Shown: in pieces, positions 57,939 through 64,000 of the stretch | Numbering within the stretch: position 1 is the stretch's first letter | Layout of the letters: every line of letters starts with the position of its first letter | Translations under genes and position numbers: made by a program | Assembly: GCA_017545245.1 (NCBI GenBank) | Contig: JAFWPB010000026.1 | Location: 1 to 64,000 of the forward strand | DNA from: Clostridiales bacterium | GTDB lineage: Bacteria > Bacillota > Clostridia > Saccharofermentanales > Saccharofermentanaceae | Reading direction: 5' to 3' | Length of the DNA stretch: 64,000 bases | Notes under the pieces: generated by a model | Told to the model about the DNA's origin: nothing | What the model saw: only the letters and a program-made list of their open reading frames with translations | The model's database searches: none

Positions 57939-58394
57939 TTAGCCATTCTCCGTTTCTTTCTGTTTTGCCAGATTATTTAAATACTGTTCTGCTTCCGTCA
58001 GTTCTCTCTTCGAGTTTTCAAACTGAAGACAATTCAGTGCTTCGCTAAACTCCATCAGCGCAATTTCTGATACCTCAGACTTTTGTGCGATGATCTCCTG
58101 ATCATGGAATTCCGCAAGAAAATACACATTCGTCTTCTTATCATTCGGACGGCCTTCTCTTGCTAACATGTGTTCATCCGTCATTCTGAAATCATCGTAC
58201 AGGACAACGTCCAGCCCCGTTTCTTCCTTCACTTCCCGGAGCGCCGTTTCCCGTTCGGTTTCTCCCGCTTCCATATGCCCCTTAGGAAAGCCACAGAAGC
58301 CTTGATACATTCCGACACCACGAATAATCACATATTTCCTAACATTGTTCTCATTTGTGAAAACAATTGCTCCACATGATTTCTCATCTGCCAT
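57939..58394 (-). CDS. NUDIX hydrolase
   Basis: 151 residues from ATG 58394 (MADEKSCGAIVFTNENN). The Nudix box GHMEAGETERETALREVKEE (about 42-61, continuing TG) fits G-x5-E-x7-REUxEExGU with all catalytic residues. GFPKGH before it is typical of the diadenosine tetraphosphate hydrolase/MutT-like subgroup, which removes toxic nucleotides. The C-terminus is a helical tail (ELTEAEQYLNNLAKQKE). The open frame 60 bases further upstream is not convincing. It precedes two hypothetical genes on the same strand. Confidence 0.88.
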   Translation of the reverse strand: MADEKSCGAIVFTNENNVRKYVIIRGVGMYQGFCGFPKGHMEAGETERETALREVKEETGLDVVLYDDFRMTDEHMLAREGRPNDKKTNVYFLAEFHDQEIIAQKSEVSEIALMEFSEALNCLQFENSKRELTEAEQYLNNLAKQKETENG

Positions 58395-58405
58395 ATCAAT
58401 GCTCC

Positions 58406-58621
58406 TCAACAAATAATGCCAAACATCTTTCCTTGTTCTTCTGTATATATACAATCATCAAACAAACAATCCTTAAAAGAACAATTCTCGAACACTGTAT
58501 TCTTGAAATCCATGTTTTTGAAGTAGCACTCCTGAAATTTAATATCAGCAAACTTCACGTTCTCAAACGTATCATCGATAAACTTACTAGTGCTGATCCA
58601 TCTTGTTCTCCTAACTTCCAC
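58406..58621 (-). pseudogene. Fragment of a pentapeptide-repeat protein
   Basis: A 71-codon frame whose core reads as pentapeptide repeats (A/S/C/V-D/N-F/L-x-x): FIDDTFENVKFADIKFQECY, then FKNMDFKNTVFENCSFKDCL. Whole members of the family have at least twice as many repeats and a dimer end. It has only a poor ribosome site and no upstream continuation in any frame that I can see. It looks like a 3' remnant, 12 bp before the Nudix gene, though a very short genuine protein is not excluded. Confidence 0.45.
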
Positions 58622-58791
58622 GGATACATATTAATCCTGACGCCAATTAATTCCGCATTCATAAAATATTATATAGATATAGCGAATGGCAAACAAGAAG
58701 CGGTTTTTTCGTCTTGAAAAATCATATGTAAGATTTCCCATCCAAAGTTGTTATTATGTGTAAAGACCGAAAAAAAAGAGAGGTAGCATAT

Positions 58792-59931
58792 ATGAAAAAA
58801 ACAGCAAAAATCTTGATCGTAACTCTTCTGACCCTATCCACTTTACTCTCCGTTTCCGGGTGCAAAAAAGCATCGGCAAAAGATAGCTATCAGACGCTAA
58901 ATACAAATTCATATCATCAGCTCATTCTTCCGACCGGAACGATCGTGCCTTCTGACGAACCGGAGCTTCCCGAAGCCGTCGTGTATTGGGATCCGAGCCG
59001 CAATCTGAAGGAAAAATATACAATTGAAGAAGCCTTAAAGAAATATGCCATCGTCGTGGGAAATTCTACTTTGATCTACACCGCATGTGATGATCTCCGG
59101 ATGAAGCACTCATTTCATTGCACAGACTATGGGGCCATGCGCTTCAAGATTAACAATAGTACCTGTTTTCTTGATCCTGACGGAAATGGGGTCGATGGTC
59201 TGGTCACTTACGCAGATTTTGAAGAATCGGGATGTCTTTCCCTCTCCGACTTCAAAGAAGACCTCGGCTGGCTCTATGTCGGAAACATGAGGGGCTATTG
59301 GCCGGAAGATCCGGATGCACCGAAGATCACGATCTTTGAAGAGACTGACGATCATGTTTTTGCTTCGGTGAAGCAAACGCCTCCCTATAGTGAAGAAGGT
59401 CTCTACTATGCAACAGTCATTGGCGGAAAAATCTATTACACCACGTACAAGAACGGCTCTAGCGATGATGAAATCTCCGATGAAGACAGGCAAAGGTTTG
59501 CACGCTACTCCAAGATCCTTTTTGATCACCTCAGCCCGGATGACAAAGTGGAACCGTATCTCTACGACAAGCTTGTAAACACTTCTATTCTCGGCGGACG
59601 GCATCTTACGGGATTTAATCACCTCGATTATATCTATGGCAAGACCATCGGTCTGGATCCAGAGGATGACTCCTCCATATACTATGGTTCCCTCACATAC
59701 GACGTATCGGACAAGTCCCTGGAAAAATACTACGGCGACACAGACTGGGTAGATGCTAACGGAATGCAAACGCGTGAAAACACTCTTTCCGGCAGTCAGG
59801 ATTTCGTCTTTTCGATCGATGGCACTCGTTATCTCTTATGCGTAAATGGTCGTGACAAGAAGATCGACGCAGATTCCCTTGATGCGCTTCTCAAACTTAT
59901 CGAGGAAGGCTGCTATATTACAGGCTCATAA
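58792..59931 (+). CDS. Lipoprotein of unknown function
   Basis: About 379 residues from ATG 58792, with AGAGAGG upstream. A signal peptide ends in the lipobox LSVSGCKK (Cys about 24). The mature protein is soluble, rich in Asp, Tyr and Gly, with DPDGNGVDGLVTYADFEESG (about 130-149), an Asp-rich loop that resembles a calcium-binding EF-hand-like or dockerin-like loop. No catalytic motif is recognised. Its 3' end overlaps the convergent membrane protein gene by 14 bp. Probably an envelope-attached protein; function unknown. Confidence 0.72.
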   Translation: MKKTAKILIVTLLTLSTLLSVSGCKKASAKDSYQTLNTNSYHQLILPTGTIVPSDEPELPEAVVYWDPSRNLKEKYTIEEALKKYAIVVGNSTLIYTACDDLRMKHSFHCTDYGAMRFKINNSTCFLDPDGNGVDGLVTYADFEESGCLSLSDFKEDLGWLYVGNMRGYWPEDPDAPKITIFEETDDHVFASVKQTPPYSEEGLYYATVIGGKIYYTTYKNGSSDDEISDEDRQRFARYSKILFDHLSPDDKVEPYLYDKLVNTSILGGRHLTGFNHLDYIYGKTIGLDPEDDSSIYYGSLTYDVSDKSLEKYYGDTDWVDANGMQTRENTLSGSQDFVFSIDGTRYLLCVNGRDKKIDADSLDALLKLIEEGCYITGS

Positions 59932-61507
59932 AGTGGAGCAGATTCTTGCGCTTGCCCCTATAGTTCTTAAAAACAAGCATGCCTTCGTCCTCTTCATCGT
60001 TCATGTATAGACGTATCTCCGTCTCTTTCAGCGGATAGTACTGCTCGCCTGCCTTGAAAGAAAAGGAGAAATCATTCTTTTTGTCTCCAACCTGAATGAT
60101 GAATTCTACTTGCGATGGTTCGTCATGCTTTGCAAAGACTTCATCAAAAAACCGCAGTATCTCCGCTTCGTTGAAATACACGAAGCAGGAGTATCTGTGA
60201 ATCTTATCCTCAAAACGCAGGAACACATCTTTCAGACGTGCCGGATCCATCTCTTCTTTCCATTCTCCGCTGGACAGAATCTTTTCTCCGTTGATAAAGT
60301 TGCAGATAATTTTGGTAATATTGTAACGGTTGTTTTCCGACTGAAATCGGATCGTATAGTGGAAACGCTTCATGTAATTGTCGAGGGTGTCAAGTGAGGG
60401 CATCTCAATTGTTTCATCGATCTTCTCACCTATCCTCTCATGCGTCTTGATATAGCTTTCTTTCTCCTTTAAAAACTCGGAAACAGCCTGCTCATACTCA
60501 TTTGTCACCTGCCCCTGCAATGGATGATCGAGCATGATATTGTGTATCTGATTGTGCCGGTTATGAAACATGACGACTTTGCCTTTGGGAAGGATGCGGA
60601 ATTCAATGTCATCCTCATCAAACCGCTCCGTATCATCAAAATAGTGATTCAGTTCACCTGGTAAGTCAGCCTCAAGTTTATATGTTTTTCCGTCAGAAAG
60701 ATCATACCATGCGAGTACCACATGGCTGGGAACAAACGAAGGTTTAGTATCGATCCCGGACAATTTTCTTGCGTATCCGAGACGTCCACTTATCAATCCG
60801 GTCCGGCTCATTTCGACCGTTCCTGTCTCAAATGCAAATCGTCCCTCCAAAGGAAAACAGCAAAGCTGTCTGAATGTCTGGATCATTATTTCGTTACTGT
60901 CAAACACGATCCAGTGCGTGAGCTCAACCGGAGCCGCATCCAGTTCTTTTCCCTCCCATGCGTCATTTTTCTCCAGCATCTTTGCCCGAAACAAAGATTT
61001 CCTATAGTCCTCCCTGCGTATATGCGCCCATCTTGCCTTTTCGTCAAATTCATCACCGTATAAATACGAATACCGATTCACCAGTATATTGCGAATTCCG
61101 ATGCATGCGGCTATCGCCAAAACAATATACAGCCCCCAAGGTCTTCCATCCGGCTTAAAGAACTTGATAAAAAGGTAGGAGATCACACCGAGGAATATCC
61201 CCGCGGCATTGTTAAATAGCGATCGAAAACCCATAGCCATGCCGTTTCCTGCCGCGTCACTGTTTGGATGAAAGGGAGCAAAATAGAACCAATAGATGTC
61301 GAAAAACGCGATTGCGATCACGGCAACAAATGGGGATTTCAAAGCAACAGAATAGATGGCGTTCAGTTGGATCAGCAAAGTCAGGAACAAAAAGACTGTC
61401 AGAAAGAAATTCTTTATACGCTGAGCAAGCTGGTACTGTTCTTTTGCAACTATACCGGCCAGGCTGAATAAGATTCCCACTATCCATAATCCGATGATCT
61501 TGATCAT
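59918..61507 (-). CDS. Multi-pass membrane protein with large soluble domain, unknown
   Basis: A 529-residue protein. The first 150 residues hold about five membrane helices (for example IIGLWIVGILFSLAGIVA, about 3-20, and WGLYIVLAIAACIGIRNIL). Some 380 soluble residues follow, with charged surfaces and strands such as VPSHVVLAWYDLSDGKTYKL and IEFRILPKGKVVMFHNRHNQ. I recognise no family. Its start shares a base with the stop of the upstream gene (TAATG), and a Fic gene lies before that, so it belongs to a three-gene unit. It could be a sensor or effector platform; this is speculation. Confidence 0.7.
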   Translation of the reverse strand: MIKIIGLWIVGILFSLAGIVAKEQYQLAQRIKNFFLTVFLFLTLLIQLNAIYSVALKSPFVAVIAIAFFDIYWFYFAPFHPNSDAAGNGMAMGFRSLFNNAAGIFLGVISYLFIKFFKPDGRPWGLYIVLAIAACIGIRNILVNRYSYLYGDEFDEKARWAHIRREDYRKSLFRAKMLEKNDAWEGKELDAAPVELTHWIVFDSNEIMIQTFRQLCCFPLEGRFAFETGTVEMSRTGLISGRLGYARKLSGIDTKPSFVPSHVVLAWYDLSDGKTYKLEADLPGELNHYFDDTERFDEDDIEFRILPKGKVVMFHNRHNQIHNIMLDHPLQGQVTNEYEQAVSEFLKEKESYIKTHERIGEKIDETIEMPSLDTLDNYMKRFHYTIRFQSENNRYNITKIICNFINGEKILSSGEWKEEMDPARLKDVFLRFEDKIHRYSCFVYFNEAEILRFFDEVFAKHDEPSQVEFIIQVGDKKNDFSFSFKAGEQYYPLKETEIRLYMNDEEDEGMLVFKNYRGKRKNLLHFMSL

Positions 61508-62862
61508 TATTTCTCCTCAGGTTTCCTCGGACATGAAGTTAAGTATTTTCCGAAAAACATTTCTAGTCTTTCCTCATCGATAGGATTATCTCCGCGCCAT
61601 CCCGAGAGAGGTAAACGTATCTCTGAACGAAGCGACCCCGGAACGCGTTTGTTTATGTTCCATGCTTCCGTAAATGGAGTAAAACCATCGTACAGCGGTT
61701 TGATATACGGATTGGGCATTACACCTAATTCCGCAAGCGTGATGAGCTGGCCGCGGAATCGGTACTTTTCATACCCAGGGACGATCTTACTCTGCTTGAT
61801 ACGCATTTCCAGTTTTCCCGGCGTTTCTTTCTCAGGCGCTTTTCGGATCATATCGATCACGTCATTAAAGATACGAATATCTTCTTCTGTCGGAGTACAT
61901 GGTTCAAGGTCGGCAAACTCCTGTAAGCCGGCTGCATAGTTATACCAGTACTCATTCCAGGAATAACCCCAGTACTCTCTGAATATCTGTTCGCCGAGTT
62001 TTATATTCCTTAACCTCCGTATGGAGCATATTGAACACTCATCGTGATCTCCGTAAGGGTCAGTTAATTCATGCACAGGAACTGCTTTTGCAAAAAGATA
62101 ACTTAAAATCGGCTGTCTTCCTCTCGGGAAACTGGAGAAGCCGCACACATATGCCGTGATCAGATTATCCAGTGTTACATTAGGATGCTCCAGAATCTCC
62201 TTATAGGCTTTTATGCATTCGTCGTGGGTATACTCGATAACTCCCTCGTAAGGATAACCGGAGGAAACAAGATGATCCTTCTCTTTTTCCGAAAGAAGAT
62301 CCAGAGATGGTTTCTTATTCTTTGTGTGATAGTACTTCTTCAGGATCTTGTAGAGCTTATCATCTACCTTCGGATAAGATCTTCTCTCCAGTCCACCAAG
62401 AAATTTCGGACAGTATTTTTTCAAATATAGCAGGTCATTTACTTTCTTTTCGTATTTTTCACCAGTAAGAATACCTTCTTTTTTCTGACGGTCACATTCA
62501 GCAATTCCAGCATCAATACAGTCAAGGGTATTCTTATACTCCTCCAGGTCTTCATAGGCATATGCGGCATAGTAATACCATAGATACATCGCGTCTTCAT
62601 AAAGAGGTTTGTATTTCTCGATCAATGCAAGTGCTTTTCGATACGCCTTAGTATTGTTATAGGAAGCGGCCAGGATATTCACCAGGCTCCGAGTCATTTT
62701 ATCTTCCGGGAATGCTGTGACCATATCAATTACATCTTGATATCTGCCTTCACTGAACACCGGGGAGACAGCGTCATAAAGCTCCTCCGGATCAACACCA
62801 CTCTTGATCAGTTCTTTTGCTATATCCCACTGTTTCGTTGAAATTGCTTCTAGAAAATCCAT
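61507..62862 (-). CDS. Hypothetical protein with TPR-like N-terminus
   Basis: A 451-residue soluble protein. The first 150 residues look like helical TPR or similar repeats (YQDVIDMVTAFPEDKMTRSL, AYRKALALIEKYKPLYEDAM, EEYKNTLDCIDAGIAECD). The middle has a CSICSIRRL cysteine pair, and the C-terminal third includes LYDGFTPFTEAWNINKRVPG and RLPLSGWRGDNPIDEERLE. I know no family for the latter. It overlaps the membrane protein gene by one base, and fic ends 34 bp upstream, so TPR-mediated interaction with one or the other is plausible but not shown. Confidence 0.7.
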   Translation of the reverse strand: MDFLEAISTKQWDIAKELIKSGVDPEELYDAVSPVFSEGRYQDVIDMVTAFPEDKMTRSLVNILAASYNNTKAYRKALALIEKYKPLYEDAMYLWYYYAAYAYEDLEEYKNTLDCIDAGIAECDRQKKEGILTGEKYEKKVNDLLYLKKYCPKFLGGLERRSYPKVDDKLYKILKKYYHTKNKKPSLDLLSEKEKDHLVSSGYPYEGVIEYTHDECIKAYKEILEHPNVTLDNLITAYVCGFSSFPRGRQPILSYLFAKAVPVHELTDPYGDHDECSICSIRRLRNIKLGEQIFREYWGYSWNEYWYNYAAGLQEFADLEPCTPTEEDIRIFNDVIDMIRKAPEKETPGKLEMRIKQSKIVPGYEKYRFRGQLITLAELGVMPNPYIKPLYDGFTPFTEAWNINKRVPGSLRSEIRLPLSGWRGDNPIDEERLEMFFGKYLTSCPRKPEEK

Positions 62863-62896
62863 ACAGTCACCAATTGTTATACTTTCTTCTAACTTT

Positions 62897-64000
62897 TTAA
62901 GTATCTTTTCTCAAGATATCCAAATATGCTTCATAAGAAAACACCCTGTTTCTTGACGCATTCGTGGTTTCCTTCAGCACTTCGATTTGAACAAGTTTAT
63001 TCACTGCCGTTGACGCGGTATTGAAACTGATATCAAGTGCCACTGCCGTTCGTTTTATATCAATGATCGGATACTTCTCCAGATAATCGAATACCCTTCT
63101 GATGTTGTCGGTCTTCCTTGTAGTTTTCGGAAGTTTTTCAAGATTACTCTCATGAAGGTCAGAGAGTTTCTCAATTGTCACAAGAGAGTCTTTTGCTGCT
63201 GCAGATACCGCCTCCAAAAAGAATCTGACCCATTGTTCGTAGTTTCCACTCTTTCTGACTTCAGACATTCTATCGTAGTATTCCGTCTGATTCTTTTTCA
63301 GAAAGTAGGATACATAAATTATCGGCTTGGAAAGATATCCTTGTTCCATGAGATACAACAGGATCATCAGTCGTCCGACACGTCCATTGCCATCAAGGAA
63401 TGGATGTATGGTTTCAAATTGGTAATGGATCAGCGCGATCCTGATCAGTGGATCAAGATCATCTCCCTCATTTGTATACTTTTCGAGATTGCTTAATGCA
63501 GTTGTCATATCCTCCACATTGGGCGGAATATAACGTGCTTCATTTAGTGAACAGTTTGATGCGCCGATCCAGTTCTGTGATCTTCGGAATTCTCCGGGGT
63601 TCTTTTCCTCACCTCTGACGCCGGCTAGCAATTCCTTATGTATCTCACGCAGCAACCTGTTACAAAGAGGAAGAGTTTCCAATCGCTTGATTGCGTATGA
63701 ACACGCTTTCACATAGTTGATAACGTCACTCACGTCAAGGTTCTTATTACTTTCCGCATCAGGATCCAGCACATCCTCCAACGTACACTGCGTTCCTTCG
63801 ATCTGCGACGAAATCAGTGCTTCTTTTCTGACATACATAGATATAAAAAGCTCAACATTCGGTATAAATTTCGACGCAGTATCAAGTCGCACCAGCGATT
63901 GGTTGGCCTCAACAAGTTTGTTGACCATATCACTATCCATACTCAGTTTCGGCTGAGGAGGCAACGGTGCCGGTCTGAAAGACTTATATGCTGCTTTGCC
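62897..64000 (-). CDS. Fic family protein (cut by the window edge)
   Basis: At least 367 residues; the frame stays open to the right edge and the sequence there (AYKSFRPAPLPPQPKLSMDS) is the usual N-terminal motif of Fic_N proteins, so only a few residues are missing and a TTG at 63964 is not the start. The Fic core motif HPFLDGNGRVGRLMI is intact and should be able to transfer AMP. An inhibitory helix of the S-x-x-E-G type is present (SSQIEGTQ, about 60-67). The C-terminus is a winged helix. It lies before two unrecognised genes on the same strand. Confidence 0.87.
   Translation of the reverse strand, partial: GKAAYKSFRPAPLPPQPKLSMDSDMVNKLVEANQSLVRLDTASKFIPNVELFISMYVRKEALISSQIEGTQCTLEDVLDPDAESNKNLDVSDVINYVKACSYAIKRLETLPLCNRLLREIHKELLAGVRGEEKNPGEFRRSQNWIGASNCSLNEARYIPPNVEDMTTALSNLEKYTNEGDDLDPLIRIALIHYQFETIHPFLDGNGRVGRLMILLYLMEQGYLSKPIIYVSYFLKKNQTEYYDRMSEVRKSGNYEQWVRFFLEAVSAAAKDSLVTIEKLSDLHESNLEKLPKTTRKTDNIRRVFDYLEKYPIIDIKRTAVALDISFNTASTAVNKLVQIEVLKETTNASRNRVFSYEAYLDILRKDT

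Noticed and set aside
1-64000. CRISPR arrays, rRNA and tRNA genes
   Set aside because: No regularly spaced repeats of CRISPR type and no cloverleaf or rRNA-like sequence were seen by eye; a dedicated tRNA search could still find one that I missed.

Overview
This window looks like chromosomal DNA from a low-to-mid GC anaerobic Firmicute of class Clostridia. The reasons are tryptophan-specific T-box leaders, a TPP riboswitch in front of a thiM-thiE-thiD-thiC operon, a trpE-G-D-C-F-B-A operon, strong AGGAGG ribosome binding sites, consensus TTGACA/TATAAT-type promoters, and lipoproteins with Thr-Glu-rich linkers. Genus is not resolvable by eye. No tRNA, rRNA or CRISPR array was seen.

0-9 kb is accessory and regulatory. 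It holds an FMN reductase, a GNAT enzyme followed by a collapsed tfoX-like gene, a TetR-controlled ABC/FtsX exporter with two palindromic operators, and a DUF3793-flavodoxin-DtxR cluster behind three matching inverted repeats. After these come an IS30 transposase scrap and a D-lactate dehydrogenase.

9-30 kb is biosynthetic and almost entirely on the minus strand: trpB2 behind a Trp T-box; pheA-aroF behind a MerR-type promoter and a leader with an attenuator-like hairpin; cysK and metY behind a nested palindrome; the trp operon behind a second Trp T-box; and the thiamine operon behind a TPP riboswitch. Together they feed Phe, Trp, Cys/Met and thiamine synthesis.

30-44.7 kb carries an esterase, a second ABC/FtsX system next to a LiaSR-like two-component pair (three 8-bp repeats at an exact 24-bp period lie between them), a transglutaminase-like lipoprotein, a peptidase E-like protein, a GH39 glycosidase, methyltransferases, a phosphoesterase and a Fic protein with its own palindrome.

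44.7-47.9 kb is the most notable part: a 3.2-kb A+T-rich island bounded by a perfect 48-bp direct repeat at the 3' end of a RibD/DHFR-like reductase gene. It has no recognisable integrase. It carries Xre, an ImmA/IrrE-type protease, DUF4417, a small MGAGYHGGFG protein with an HEGIH motif, and a small partner gene; the last three overlap as TAATG. I read it as a candidate cryptic element carrying a toxin/immunity-like pair.

48-64 kb is a patchwork of small self-regulated units: an AAA_14/DUF4143 ATPase, a DUF134-NifX fusion, a flavin reductase with MarR, a GNAT with TetR, DUS, a Nudix hydrolase and lipoproteins. It ends with a Fic gene cut by the window edge, followed by two unrecognised genes.
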